Shown: positions 45,424-54,410 of the stretch, piece after piece | Layout: each line of letters begins with the position of its first letter | Position numbering within the stretch: the stretch's first letter is position 1 | Source of the DNA: JAWVFM01 sp963841455 | Lineage (GTDB): Bacteria; Actinomycetota; Thermoleophilia; Solirubrobacterales; 70-9 | Reading direction: 5' to 3' | Assembly (NCBI GenBank): GCA_963841455.1 | Contig: CAWJCU010000001.1 | Location: 248,001 to 312,000, forward strand | Length of the DNA: 64,000 nucleotides | The notes under the pieces: model-generated | What the model was told of the DNA's origin: nothing | What the model saw: the letters and a program-made list of their open reading frames with translations, nothing else | The model's database searches: none | Position numbers and translations under genes: made by a program

Positions 45424-46980
45424 TCAGGCCGGGCGGATCGCCTGGCGGTTGCGGAAGACGAAGTCCGGGTCGTACTTCTTCTTCACGCCTTGGAGCCGGC
45501 TGTAGTTCGCCCCGTAGTAGGCGGACTCCCATCCGGTGAGGTCGGGGTCGATATAGCCCTGATAGGCCTGCTTCGAGACGTAGGGTTGGAGCGCGTGCCA
45601 GGCCGAGTCGATCCAGCGGCGCGTTGAGCCCTCCTGCGAGGAGTCGTTGAAGTAGGCGAGGTACTGGATGCAGCACAGGGTGTCGCGGTGGACGAACGCC
45701 GTCGCCCTGGCGGGGACGCGGTTGACGACGCCCCCGTAGGAGTCGAAGAGGAGCGCCGCGCTGCCCTGCGAGGACCGGCTCTGCCGGCGCTCGATGGCCG
45801 CGACGGCCGCCTTGCGGCCCGCCGCCGGCATGGGCTTCGTGACGTAGCTCGACTTCGCGAGGAAGAGGGAGCGGGGCAACGTCCCGCCCGGGCTCGTGCC
45901 GACCGTGTGGCACTTGCTGAGCGCCGTATCCGCGCAGCCGGCCCAGCGGAGCATCAGCGCCATGTAGGGGAGCGTGCCGGTCGTCACCGAGGCGCCGGAG
46001 ACTACGAGCGGCTTCAGCAGGCGCTTCAGCTTGTCGGCCGAGCCGAAGTACTGGCCGTTCGCGCTCACCGACGGAGTCGACGCGCCGGTCGACAGGTGGA
46101 AGATCGACATCAGCTCGTCGGGCGCATGGGGCGCGAAGCGCTGCCAGGCGCCGAGCGCGTCCGCCGCGCTCGACCATGGCCAGGAGACGTTGAACCACGC
46201 GGCGCTCGAGACCCGGTGGATGCGCTGGCGGAAGGAGGTCACGACGCCGAAGTTGCCGGCCCCGCCGCCTCGCGAGGCCCAGTAGAGGTCGGGGTTCGAG
46301 CGCTTGCTCGCGTCGATGATGCGGCCGTCGGCGGTGACGACCCGCAGGGCCTCGATGTTGTCGCAGGCGAGACCGAGCTTGCGGGCAGCCAGCCCTGTGC
46401 CCCCCACCTGCGCATGCCCGCCGATGCCGACGGAGGGGCACGAGCCGGCAGGGGTAGTCGCGCCGTGGTGGGCGAGCTTCGCGTAGACGTTTACGAGCTG
46501 GGAGCCTGCGCCGATCTCCGCAACCCCCGCGCCGCGGTTCACGGAGATCGAGTCGAGCGCGGCGACGTCGATGACGAGGACACCGTTCCCGGTGGAGTAG
46601 CCGCCGTAGCTGTGCCCGCCGGCTCGTGGCGCGACCGAGACCTCGCGGTCCGTGGCCCACTTCACCGCCGCTTGAACGTCGGCCTCGCTGGCGGCCTGAA
46701 CGATCGCCACCGGCTTCGAGCCGTCGTAGATCTCGTTGTAGATCCCGGCCGCGCGGTGGTAGCCGGCAGAGCTCGGGGTGACGACGCGGCCCCGGACCTG
46801 CTCGGCGAGCCGTGAGAGCGTGGCGGGCTTCTTGGCCGGCGCGGCCTTGCGGCGCACGGTGCGGGTGAGCGTGCTCGTCGTCGACGAGCTGCCGCCGCCG
46901 CAAGCCGCGAGGGTCAGCGCCGCGACTCCTCCCGCGGCGCGGACCACGAACTGGCGGCGGTCGAGCGGAGCGTCGCCCAT
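45424..46980 (-). CDS. Tat-exported FAD-linked oxidase (BBE family) lipoprotein
   Basis: 518 residues. The N-terminus LDRRQFVVRAAGGVAALTLA ends in a lipobox-like AAC, with RRQF as twin-arginine motif, so it is probably folded in the cytoplasm, exported by Tat and lipidated. The FAD-binding PCMH domain has VSVAPRAGGHSYGGYSTGNG, where the His of GGHS is the usual 8-alpha-FAD attachment site, and VGIGGHAQVGGTGLAARKLG and ASRGGGAGNFGVVTSF. The C-terminal BBE piece is KKKYDPDFVFRNRQAIRPA. Such enzymes oxidise sugars or alkaloid-type alcohols with O2; substrate unknown. It is inserted opposite to metG and tatD, starting 22 bp from the tatD start. Confidence 0.88.
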   Translation of the reverse strand: MGDAPLDRRQFVVRAAGGVAALTLAACGGGSSSTTSTLTRTVRRKAAPAKKPATLSRLAEQVRGRVVTPSSAGYHRAAGIYNEIYDGSKPVAIVQAASEADVQAAVKWATDREVSVAPRAGGHSYGGYSTGNGVLVIDVAALDSISVNRGAGVAEIGAGSQLVNVYAKLAHHGATTPAGSCPSVGIGGHAQVGGTGLAARKLGLACDNIEALRVVTADGRIIDASKRSNPDLYWASRGGGAGNFGVVTSFRQRIHRVSSAAWFNVSWPWSSAADALGAWQRFAPHAPDELMSIFHLSTGASTPSVSANGQYFGSADKLKRLLKPLVVSGASVTTGTLPYMALMLRWAGCADTALSKCHTVGTSPGGTLPRSLFLAKSSYVTKPMPAAGRKAAVAAIERRQSRSSQGSAALLFDSYGGVVNRVPARATAFVHRDTLCCIQYLAYFNDSSQEGSTRRWIDSAWHALQPYVSKQAYQGYIDPDLTGWESAYYGANYSRLQGVKKKYDPDFVFRNRQAIRPA

Positions 46981-47002
46981 CTCAGTAATCATCGCCGACA
47001 CC

Positions 47003-47755
47003 GTGGTCGACACGCATTGCCATCTCGGGCTCTGCGAGCCACCGGCCGCCGAGCTCATAGAGCGGGCGCGCGCGGCCGGCGTCGGGCGCATGCTCACGGT
47101 GGGGCTCGACGAGAGGACGAACGCCCAGGCGATCGAGCTCGCCTCGGAGCACCCGGAGGTTCTCGCCTGCGTGGGGAGGCACCCGAACTCGGCCGCGGGC
47201 TTCGACGACGACGCCGCGGCCGCCATCGAGTCGCTGGCCGCCCACCCCCGCGTGGCGGCAATCGGGGAGACGGGCCTCGACTACTACCGCGACGGCGCCC
47301 CTCGCGAGGACCAGCGCCGCGCGTTCGAGGCCCAGCTCGAGATCGCGCAGCGAGCGGCTAAGCCGGTGGTGATCCACATGCGCGAGTCGCTGGACGACAC
47401 GTTCGACGCACTCCGCTCCTCGGCCGAGAGCGTCGACGTGATCCTGCACTGCTTCTCCGGGCCGGCGGAGGCGGTCGCCGAGGCGGGCGAGCGCGGGTGG
47501 TACTGCTCGTTCGCCGGGAACGTGACGTATCCGAAGGCAGGCGATCTGCGGGAGGCCGCGGCGCTGGTTCCCGACGATCTGCTCCTCGTGGAGACGGACT
47601 CCCCGTTCCTGGCCCCCCAGCCCGAGCGGGGGCGCCCGAACCAGCCGGCGAACGTCGTCCACACCGCGCGGTTGGTCGCCGACGTTCGCGACGTCGAGCA
47701 CGCGCAGCTCGAACAGCTGGTCGAGGCCAACGCCAAGCGGGTCTTTCGATGGTGA
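47003..47755 (+). CDS. tatD: TatD family metal-dependent deoxyribonuclease
   Basis: 250 residues, slightly short of the usual ~260. VVDTHCHLGLCEPPAAELIE gives the HxH metal motif of the amidohydrolase-type TatD nucleases. GETGLDYYRDGAPREDQRRA holds the metal Glu and the start of the central region, KPVVIHMRESLDDTFDALRS and VDVILHCFSGPAEAVAEAGE hold two His ligands, and LLVETDSPFLAPQPERGRPN holds the final Asp. The enzyme is a 3'-5' DNase in DNA repair or turnover. The GTG at 47003 is taken as start because the family begins directly with the VDTHCH strand; there is no good upstream ribosome site. Its end overlaps the rsmA start (ATGGTGA). Confidence 0.9.
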   Translation: MVDTHCHLGLCEPPAAELIERARAAGVGRMLTVGLDERTNAQAIELASEHPEVLACVGRHPNSAAGFDDDAAAAIESLAAHPRVAAIGETGLDYYRDGAPREDQRRAFEAQLEIAQRAAKPVVIHMRESLDDTFDALRSSAESVDVILHCFSGPAEAVAEAGERGWYCSFAGNVTYPKAGDLREAAALVPDDLLLVETDSPFLAPQPERGRPNQPANVVHTARLVADVRDVEHAQLEQLVEANAKRVFRW

Positions 47756-48510
47756 AGCTCGGGCAGAACTTCCTCGCCGACCCGAACCTGCTCGATGCGA
47801 TCGTCCGCGACGCCGGGCTTGCCGGGGACGAGGCTGTGCTCGAGGTCGGGGGCGGTGAGGGGGCCCTCACCCGGGTCCTCGCCGACGCGGCCGGGTTCGT
47901 GCACGTGGTCGAGCTCGACGAGCGGCTTCGCGAGCCGCTCGAGGCCGTTGCCGCGGGGCGCGGAAACATCGCGCTTCATTTCGGCGACGCCATGCGACTG
48001 GACCTCGCGGCCCTTGATCCGGCGCCCGACGCGATGGTGGCGAACCTCCCGTACTCGATCGCCACGCCGCTTCTCATCCGCACGATCGCCGAGCTTCCGG
48101 GCCTCGCACGCTGGACGGTGACGGTCCAGCGCGAGATCGCCGACCGCCTGCGAGCCGGGCCGGGGAGCCGGACGTACGGAGCGCCGAGCGTCACGGTGCA
48201 GCTGGCCTGCTCCGTCACCCTCGTCAGACCGGTCGACGCCGCCGTCTTCCGCCCGCGTCCCCGAGTGGCCTCAGCGGTGTTGCGCCTGGAGCGCCGCGGC
48301 CCCGCCGCCGATGAGCGGCTCGTGGCGCTGGTGCGGGCCGCATTCGCCCATCGGCGAAAGACGCTCCCCCGATCGGTCGAGCTGGCGGGGATCGGGCTCG
48401 GTCGCGATCGCGTCTCCGCGGCGCTCGGCGAGCTCGGGCTCCCGGCTGACGCGCGTGCTGAGGCGCTCAGCCCGGAGGAGTTCAGGTCGCTCTCGGAGGT
48501 GCTCGTGTGA
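47749..48510 (+). CDS. rsmA: 16S rRNA dimethyladenosine transferase KsgA/RsmA
   Basis: 253 residues, normal length. MVKLGQNFLADPNLLDAIVR is the family start (GQNFL), VLEVGGGEGALTRVLADAAG is the SAM-binding loop, VVELDERLREPLEAVA the acidic strand end, and MVANLPYSIATPLLIRTIAE carries the catalytic NLPY. GAPSVTVQLACSVTLVRPVD and VFRPRPRVASAVLRLERRGP complete the fold, with a helical C-terminal domain. It dimethylates A1518 and A1519 of 16S rRNA. The ATG overlaps the tatD stop, and the ispE GTG overlaps its own stop (GTGTGA), so tatD-rsmA-ispE form one operon. Confidence 0.95.
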   Translation: MVKLGQNFLADPNLLDAIVRDAGLAGDEAVLEVGGGEGALTRVLADAAGFVHVVELDERLREPLEAVAAGRGNIALHFGDAMRLDLAALDPAPDAMVANLPYSIATPLLIRTIAELPGLARWTVTVQREIADRLRAGPGSRTYGAPSVTVQLACSVTLVRPVDAAVFRPRPRVASAVLRLERRGPAADERLVALVRAAFAHRRKTLPRSVELAGIGLGRDRVSAALGELGLPADARAEALSPEEFRSLSEVLV

Positions 48511-49337
48511 TCCTTCGCGCGCCCGCCAAGCTCAACCTCTGCCTCTTCGTCGGCCCGGTTCGGGCCGACGGCCTGCATGAGATCCGGTCGATCTTCACGC
48601 CGCTCCGCCTGGCGGACCGGATCGTGGTGGAGCCGGCCGAGGCCGACGAGGTGGTCTGTCCGGGCGTCCGGGGGCCGAACCTCGCCACCGCGGCGCTGGG
48701 CGCCCTGCGCGCGCGGGGGTGGGAGCATCCCCCCGTCCGCATCGAGATCGACAAGCGGATTCCCGTGGCGGCCGGCCTTGGCGGCGGGAGTGCTGACGCG
48801 GCCGCCGTGTTGCGTCTTGGGCTCGGGGAGATCGACCGCCTCGACGAGATCGCGGCCGAGCTCGGCGCCGATGTGCCCTCGCAGCTCGCGCCGAGCATCG
48901 CTCTGGTCGGCGGTGCGGGCGAGCGGGTCGAGCATTTGCCGGGCGCCACGGAGATCGGAGTCGTCGCGGTGCCCGGCGAGGGCCTTGCTGCGGGCGACGT
49001 CTACGCCGAGGCTGACCGGCTCGAACTTGGGCGCACGGCGGCCGACCTTGCGGGAATCGGGGAGCGTCTCGAGGAAACGGCCCGCTCGGCCGCCTCGCCG
49101 CTCGACTATCCCGAGCTCCTGCGAAACGACCTGGAGCCAGCCGTTCTCGCGCTCAGGCCCGAGGTCGGTGCGGCCCTGGAGGCGCTGCGCGACGCGAACG
49201 CCGAGGTGGCGATGGTGGCTGGGTCGGGCCCCACCGCCGTCGGCCTTTACGCCGATGTCGCCGTGGCCGACAGCGAGGCTTCGAGGCTGCCGCCGGCTTT
49301 CGCCGAGGCCTTCGTCACGTCGACGGGCACCGCCTAG
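48507..49337 (+). CDS. ispE: 4-diphosphocytidyl-2-C-methyl-D-erythritol kinase
   Basis: 276 residues, GHMP kinase superfamily. MILRAPAKLNLCLFVGPVRA starts with the substrate-binding APAKLNL, RIPVAAGLGGGSADAAAVLR is the ATP-binding GHMP motif, and VAMVAGSGPTAVGLYADVAV is the C-terminal glycine-rich motif 3. It phosphorylates CDP-methylerythritol at the 2-position in the MEP isoprenoid pathway. The GTG start overlaps the rsmA stop by 4 bases and the stop touches the following GTG of the DedA-PAP2 gene (TAGTG), so all four genes are likely read together. Confidence 0.96.
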   Translation: MILRAPAKLNLCLFVGPVRADGLHEIRSIFTPLRLADRIVVEPAEADEVVCPGVRGPNLATAALGALRARGWEHPPVRIEIDKRIPVAAGLGGGSADAAAVLRLGLGEIDRLDEIAAELGADVPSQLAPSIALVGGAGERVEHLPGATEIGVVAVPGEGLAAGDVYAEADRLELGRTAADLAGIGERLEETARSAASPLDYPELLRNDLEPAVLALRPEVGAALEALRDANAEVAMVAGSGPTAVGLYADVAVADSEASRLPPAFAEAFVTSTGTA

Positions 49338-50713
49338 TGGCCGCTTGGGCCAGGGAGCGCCGGGGCGACCTGATACTCGCCGCGGTGGTGGTTTCGGTGA
49401 TCGTCGCGATCAACCTCGTCCTCCCAAGCATCAACGCCCAGAAGGTGCTCCATGACCTCTCGACGTCGCTCGGCGCGGCCACGTACCCACTCGCGTTCGC
49501 GGCCGCCTTCCTCGAGACCGGCGCATTCGTCGGCCTGATCCTCCCCGGCGAGACCGCGGTCATCCTGTCCGGGGCCGTGGCCGGCCAGGGAGCGACCTCG
49601 ATCGCCGTGACGATCGTGGTTGTCTGGATCGGGGCGTTCGCCGGCGACTCCACGAGCTTTTGGATCGGGCGCAAGCTCGGGCGAGGCTTCGCACTGCGCC
49701 ACGGCCCGAAGCTGCGGATCACCGAGGCGCGGCTCGAGACCGTGGAGGGCTACTTCGAGCGCTATGGGGGGCGCACGATCATCATCGGGCGGTTCATCGG
49801 GCTCGTTCGCGCGCTCGCCCCGTTCGTGGCGGGGACGTCGGGGTGGCGCTATCGCGAGTACGCGCCCTACGGTGTGATCGGGACGGCTCTGTGGGCCGCG
49901 GCCTTCTGCCTCGTCGGTTATTTCGCCTCGCAGCACATCGACGATGCCGTGAGGATCGCCGGGCGGCTCACGTTCGCCTTCGGCGCCGTCGTCTTCGGCG
50001 CGGTCGTCACCTACGCACTGGTGCGCTATACGCGCCGCGCGGACGAGGAGGCGCGGAGGCGGCTGCGCACGGGGGGCGTGACGGCGGCGTTCGCGGTCGG
50101 CCTCGCGGTGCTCGTGACCGGCGCGATCATCGTGAGTGGAGATCCGGGGCCGACCTCACTTGACAACTCCGCGTTCACCGCAGTGAGCGACATCCGGACG
50201 GCATGGCTGACGGACATCGCGAAGGTCATCACCGCGCTCGGATCGGGCTGGGTGGTCGTGCCCCTGGCGCTGATCTTCGCGGCGGTCCTCGCTCGTCGGG
50301 GCCGCTGGACCGATGTCGTCGTGCTCCTCGTGGGGGTGGCGCTCACGTTCGTCGCCGTCAACACGCTCAAGTTCGTGATCGACCGGCCGCGTCCGCCGGA
50401 TGCGGTGATCGATGCGTTCGGCTCCGCGTACCCCAGCGGCCATGCAGCGCACGCGACCGTGTACCCGTTCATCGCGCTCGTTGCGGTCGCTGTCTGGAGG
50501 CCGCGGGTCAAATGGGCGACCGCTGCGATCGGAGTCGGCTTGGCGCTCGCGCTGTTGATCGGTCTCACGCGCGTGTATCTGCATGCTCATTACCTCACCG
50601 ACGTCCTCGGCGGCTGGGGCCTCGGCGCCGCGGCGTTCGCCGGTTGCGCGCTCGCTGCGCTCGCCGTCGCGCGCATGCGGCAGAATTCCCGCGATGACTC
50701 TGCCCCTGGCTGA
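49337..50713 (+). CDS. DedA-PAP2 fusion membrane protein
   Basis: 458 residues, two membrane domains in one chain. Residues 1-235 are DedA/SNARE-associated: FAAAFLETGAFVGLILPGET, WIGAFAGDSTSFWIGRKLG and RFIGLVRALAPFVAGTSGWR, a family of proton-dependent lipid scramblase/transporter-like proteins. Residues 260-450 are PAP2 phosphatase: the KxxxxxxRP motif in LKFVIDRPRPPD, YPSGHAAHATVYPF, and RVYLHAHYLTDVLGG (the last His and Asp). The PAP2 active site is complete. The fusion suggests that undecaprenyl-pyrophosphate or another lipid phosphate is flipped and dephosphorylated by one protein. GTG start, one base after ispE's stop begins. A coupled small gene follows. Confidence 0.92.
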   Translation: MAAWARERRGDLILAAVVVSVIVAINLVLPSINAQKVLHDLSTSLGAATYPLAFAAAFLETGAFVGLILPGETAVILSGAVAGQGATSIAVTIVVVWIGAFAGDSTSFWIGRKLGRGFALRHGPKLRITEARLETVEGYFERYGGRTIIIGRFIGLVRALAPFVAGTSGWRYREYAPYGVIGTALWAAAFCLVGYFASQHIDDAVRIAGRLTFAFGAVVFGAVVTYALVRYTRRADEEARRRLRTGGVTAAFAVGLAVLVTGAIIVSGDPGPTSLDNSAFTAVSDIRTAWLTDIAKVITALGSGWVVVPLALIFAAVLARRGRWTDVVVLLVGVALTFVAVNTLKFVIDRPRPPDAVIDAFGSAYPSGHAAHATVYPFIALVAVAVWRPRVKWATAAIGVGLALALLIGLTRVYLHAHYLTDVLGGWGLGAAAFAGCALAALAVARMRQNSRDDSAPG

Positions 50714-50942
50714 GATCTCGACCACGCAGGTCTGGCTGTTCGCCGGCACCGGGTTGATCGGCCTGATCGCCTTCGGCGCCCTGATCCTCGCGCCCGCGCT
50801 CGGCGCGTATGGCCGCCCGTGGGAAAAGGCGACGGCCGCCCTCCTCTCGCTGTTCGTCCTCGCCGCCCTCGTGCTCGTGGGCTTCGTCGTCGGCGCGTTC
50901 GTGTTCTACAACTGGGACATGATCTCGGGCTGGCTCGGCTAG
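50694..50942 (+). CDS. Small two-TM membrane protein overlapping the DedA-PAP2 gene
   Basis: 82 residues: MTLPLAEISTTQVWLFAGTG followed by LIGLIAFGALILAPALGAYG (TM 1) and ATAALLSLFVLAALVLVGFV VGA (TM 2). The ATG lies inside the last 20 bases of the DedA-PAP2 gene, typical for a translationally coupled downstream gene. Charge placement suggests both ends outside or an N-out arrangement, but this is uncertain. No family recognised; it may be an accessory subunit of the fusion protein. Confidence 0.65.
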   Translation: MTLPLAEISTTQVWLFAGTGLIGLIAFGALILAPALGAYGRPWEKATAALLSLFVLAALVLVGFVVGAFVFYNWDMISGWLG

Positions 50943-50985
50943 GGCGCCGGCTCCCGGGGCCGTCAGAGCCTCCTAGACTTTCCGA

Positions 50986-52248
50986 ATGAGCCCGAAGCAG
51001 GCGGGCGGCAAGCCGTCCGCGACCTCACGGGCCCGTCAGGCCGCGCAGGCGGAGAGCGGGTCCGCGCCGCTCGACGCGCTTTCCGACGCAATCGAATCCG
51101 GAGCAGGCCTACCGGCGGTCGCCCGAGCAGCGTCACGGGTTCTCGACGCGAGCGTCGCGCTGATCGACCGCTCGAGCTCCGTGCTCGCGGTCGCGGCGGC
51201 CTCGCCGTCGGAGGAGGCGAGGCTCCTCGAGGGCGGCTCGGGCGTCAGCGTCGCTGAGCTTCGCGTTGCCGACATGGTCGTGGGGGAAATGCGATACAGG
51301 TCACGCGCGGGCACTGCCGATGCCGCTCTGGCGCGCATGGTCACTGCTCTCCTCGGCCTCGAGCTAGAGCGCTCCCGCGCGCCGGACTGGGCTACCGAGG
51401 AGGCCGCGGGGGAGCTCGTGAGAGCGCTGCTCGCGCGCTCGGTAACCGACCGCGGCGACATCGTGGCGCGGGCGGCCGAGCTCGGCGCTGACGTTGCGGC
51501 CGGCGCAGGCGTCGTCGTCGCCCGCGCGACACCGCACGCGGCCCAATCGGGCGAGTGGCGGGCGCGCGTCCTGACGCTCGCCACTCGAGGGGCTCGCGCG
51601 GCGAGCTCGGGGGCGCTCACCGCGCTCGGAGAGGGTGAGGGGGCCGAGGTGGTTGCCGTGATCCCCGCGACGGAGGAGGCGACGCTCGAGCGGGCCGCCG
51701 ACGTGGTGCGCCGCGAGCTCGACTCCTCCCTTCCCGGCTTCGCGCTCACCGTTTCCCGCAGCCGGTTCGCCGCCGATCCGGTCGACCTCTATCGGGCGGG
51801 GAAGGAGGCGGAGCTGGCGGCGAACGTGGCCGAGGCGGAGGGCATCGGCATCCTGGCCTTCGAGGACACGGGGGCCTACCGGCTGCTGCTCCCGGCGATG
51901 AGCGAGGACCCGGGCGAGCTCGAGCGCTTCTACGAGGAGACGGTCGCGCCGCTCGTCGCCTACGACGAGCAGTACGAGACCGACCTGCTCGCGACGATCG
52001 AGGCGTACCTCGACAACGACGGCAACGTCACGCCCACGGCCGAGAGCCTGTTCACGCACCGGCACACGGTGCGGTATCGGCTCGAGCGCGTGAAGGAGCT
52101 CGCGGGGCACGACATCACGTCGACCGAGGGGCGGGAGAAGCTCGGCCTCGGGCTGAAGGCGATGCGAGTGCTGGGCATCGCGTCGCCTCGAGGCCCCGCG
52201 GCGGAGCCGGGAGCGGCGGCGGGTCGCGTCAGGCCGCCGGCGGCCTGA
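50986..52248 (+). CDS. PucR/CdaR family transcriptional regulator
   Basis: 420 residues. The C-terminal HTH is diagnostic: YDEQYETDLLATIEAYLDND, GNVTPTAESLFTHRHTVRYR and LERVKELAGHDITSTEGREK (PucR_2 HTH, residues about 330-385). The middle region (about 140-310) has the GGDEF-like ligand fold of the family with DPVDLYRAGKEAELAANVAE and FEDTGAYRLLLPAM. The N-terminal 130 residues (LPAVARAASRVLDASVALID, EEARLLEGGSGVSVAELRVA) are a GAF-like sensor. Such regulators control purine, sugar-acid or polyphosphate-type metabolism; target not apparent here. Stands alone on the plus strand. Confidence 0.88.
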   Translation: MSPKQAGGKPSATSRARQAAQAESGSAPLDALSDAIESGAGLPAVARAASRVLDASVALIDRSSSVLAVAAASPSEEARLLEGGSGVSVAELRVADMVVGEMRYRSRAGTADAALARMVTALLGLELERSRAPDWATEEAAGELVRALLARSVTDRGDIVARAAELGADVAAGAGVVVARATPHAAQSGEWRARVLTLATRGARAASSGALTALGEGEGAEVVAVIPATEEATLERAADVVRRELDSSLPGFALTVSRSRFAADPVDLYRAGKEAELAANVAEAEGIGILAFEDTGAYRLLLPAMSEDPGELERFYEETVAPLVAYDEQYETDLLATIEAYLDNDGNVTPTAESLFTHRHTVRYRLERVKELAGHDITSTEGREKLGLGLKAMRVLGIASPRGPAAEPGAAAGRVRPPAA

Positions 52249-52257
52249 CGCCCGCCC

Positions 52258-52650
52258 TCAGCGGACGATCGTGAACGTCAGTGGCGTGGCGTCCCCGTGG
52301 CTCTTGTGGATGCGGATTTTCCCGGCGACGCCGTTGTAGCCCCGCGTGCCGCCGAGGATCTGAAGGCGGCTGCGCTCGAGCAGGCCCGCCGCCTTGATCT
52401 TTCCACTCGGGAGGAAGAACACGCCGCGGGCGCGCGACGTGTGCGGGTTGAACTTGATCTTGTCGTGGCCCACGACCGAATTCCGGGTGCCGGGCCTCAC
52501 GAGCTTGCCGACCGTGACGGTGTGATGGTGCGTGATCTTCGTCGGCAAGTCGACGACCGTGAACCTCGCCGCCGTCTGCGCGCCGGCGCTCGCCGCGATG
52601 ACGCCGGCCGCCAGTGCTCCGACCGCAATCCCAATGGCAACTTTGCGCAT
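52258..52650 (-). CDS. Secreted allene-oxide-cyclase/dirigent-like barrel protein
   Basis: 130 residues with a signal peptide (MRKVAIGIAVGALAAGVIAA, cleavage near SAGAQ-TA). The mature part FTVVDLPTKITHHHTVTVGK, then FNPHTSRARGVFFLPSGKIK and LQILGGTRGYNGVAGKIRIH follows the pattern of the allene oxide cyclase / dirigent-like beta barrel, where GGTG-x-Y-x-G-x-x-G is the last conserved motif; GGTRGYNGVAGK fits it. Such small barrels are common in secreted actinobacterial proteins of unknown role. Complete, no frameshift. Convergent with the PucR gene, 9 bp between stops. Confidence 0.68.
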   Translation of the reverse strand: MRKVAIGIAVGALAAGVIAASAGAQTAARFTVVDLPTKITHHHTVTVGKLVRPGTRNSVVGHDKIKFNPHTSRARGVFFLPSGKIKAAGLLERSRLQILGGTRGYNGVAGKIRIHKSHGDATPLTFTIVR

Positions 52651-52681
52651 TCCTCTACTCCTTGACTGAGACTTCGCGACT

Positions 52682-53158
52682 CTAGCCGACCTTCGAGCCG
52701 GCGGCGTGCGATTTCGCGTAGGGCTCGAGGCCCTCGATGGCGCGCTTGATCGACCAGTTGTGGTTGTGGCGAAACAGCGGCCGCAGGATGGGCGTCAGGT
52801 AGCGGAGGAGCGCGCGGTCAGCGATTACCCGCCAGTCGAAGTGGACGTGCACCTTCCCGCTGCGCTCCGTGAGGGTCCACACGCCCTTGCCGGTGAGATC
52901 GCCGACGACCTCGACCGAGAACGAGCGTGGGGGGTCGGCCGCGGTGATCGTGGAGGTCGTCTTGAGGTGGTACGGGAGCTGGCCCTTGAACTCCTGCCGC
53001 GAGCTGGCGCCGACCTCGGGCGGGCCGTCCGCTTCGACCCTGATGTAGACCGGCGTCCACCATTCCGGATAGGTCCGCGCGTCGGCGAGCGCCTGGTAGA
53101 CGGCGTCGATGGGCGCGTCGACGTCCCACTCGTCGATGAAGACGTACTCACCGGCCAC
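52682..53158 (-). CDS. SRPBCC (START-like, polyketide cyclase type) protein
   Basis: 158 residues. MAGEYVFIDEWDVDAPIDAV, then YQALADARTYPEWWTPVYIR is the classic opening of SRPBCC/polyketide cyclase-dehydratase domains (strand, helix, PxW). TTSTITAADPPRSFSVEVVG and KGVWTLTERSGKVHVHFDWR form the central beta sheet and the C-terminal helix follows (LRPLFRHNHNWSIKRAIEGL). These bind hydrophobic ligands in a deep cavity; the ligand is unknown. It lies directly downstream of the M19 dipeptidase on the same strand (9 bp). Confidence 0.85.
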   Translation of the reverse strand: MAGEYVFIDEWDVDAPIDAVYQALADARTYPEWWTPVYIRVEADGPPEVGASSRQEFKGQLPYHLKTTSTITAADPPRSFSVEVVGDLTGKGVWTLTERSGKVHVHFDWRVIADRALLRYLTPILRPLFRHNHNWSIKRAIEGLEPYAKSHAAGSKVG

Positions 53159-53167
53159 GGGGCGACC

Positions 53168-54386
53168 CTATCCGCGACCGGCTCGCCGCGCCGGAGCCGC
53201 CGGCGGATTCTCCTCCAGCCCGCCCCGCCAGTAGGTGCGCACGAGGCGCAGGACGTTGCCGGAGGCGATGGCGTCCGCGTCCTCCGCGCCGTAGCGGTCG
53301 TGGAGGGCGTCCTCGAGGCGGTGCATGTCGCCCTCGTCCTCGAGGCCGGGGAGCGTCGGCTTGATGAAGCCGTCGAAGTCGGTGCCGATGGCCGTGTGGC
53401 GGTGCGAGCCCGTGATCTCGCGGATGCGGTCGGCGTGGCGGTAGAGGACCGCGAGGCCGTCCTCGAGGTGGGTCGGGATGCCCGAGCCCCTCGGCCGCCT
53501 GGTGGGTGGCGAGGATGAGACCGACGATCCCGTCGCGCTCGGCGATGCGCTCCAAGGTGGGTGGCGCGAGGTTGTAGCGGTCATGCCCGAAGCGGTAGCC
53601 GGCGTGGCTGGCAATCACCGGCGCCTCGCGCCCGGGGTCCAGCTCGTCGAGGAGGTCGAGAGCTTCGGCGATCGCGCGCTCGGCCATGTGGCTCAGGTCG
53701 ACGATCACGCGCTCGCGCACCATGGCGCGCACCGCGGCGCGGCCGAGGTCGGTGAGGCCGGTGTCCGGCGGCATCGGGAAGAAGCGGTCGTAGATGCTGG
53801 TGGGGAGGAATGGGATCGCGTTTACGTTGGTGGCGACCGACCGGTAGAAGAGGTGGGCGAGCGTGATATAGAGGCAGCCGCGCTTTGCGAGCTCGGTGAC
53901 GTTGGCGTCGATCTCCTCGGGGGTCGGGCCGAGATGGAAGCCGCCCTCGACACAATGGATCAGCACTGCCTCACCGGCCGCGAGGCCGCGCTCGAGCTCG
54001 TCGGGGTCGTGGGCGATCCGCGCCCGCCCGACCTGCTCGTTTGCAACCTCGGTCTCCACGTCGGAGAGCTGGCGCAGAAGGGTGGGGAAGTAGCTGCCGT
54101 CGGGCGGCGAGCCGTACTTCTTGGCGAGATCCATCTCGTCGAACGGGGAGTAGAGCGCCGAGAGGGCGACGCCCACTCCGCCGGAGTGCATCAGCGGCAC
54201 CGTGACCCGGGGACCGGAGTCGTAGCGGCGGTAGTTGCCGAAGAGGCTCGCGGTGCGAATGACGAACGAGCGGACCGCGTCGAGGGCCCGCCAGCGCCCG
54301 GGCGCGGAGGCGACGAGCTTCACGATCCCGCCCTCGATCCGCGGGCGCAGGTGCATCGGGTAATGGGCGTGAAGGTCGGCGATCAC
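53168..54386 (-). CDS. M19 membrane dipeptidase family protein, one frameshift
   Basis: About 405 residues joined. From GTG 54386 it reads VIADLHAHYPMHLRPRIEGG (metal-binding DLHAHY), LMHSGGVGVALSALYSPFDE, AVLIHCVEGGFHLGPTPEEI (metal Glu), YITLAHLFYRSVATNVNAIP, VIVDLSHMAERAIAEALDLL and VIASHAGYRFGHDRYNLAPP (both further His). One extra base near 53481-53490 then shifts the frame, and the end reads GIPTHLEDGLAVLYRHADRI, IGTDFDGFIKPTLPGLEDEG and VLRLVRTYWRGG, the normal M19 C-terminus. Family members hydrolyse dipeptides. Start 54386 was taken because an earlier in-frame start would run into the tRNA-Gln gene. Confidence 0.85.
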
Positions 54387-54410
54387 GGGGGCGTAGTTTC
54401 GAACCGGCAA

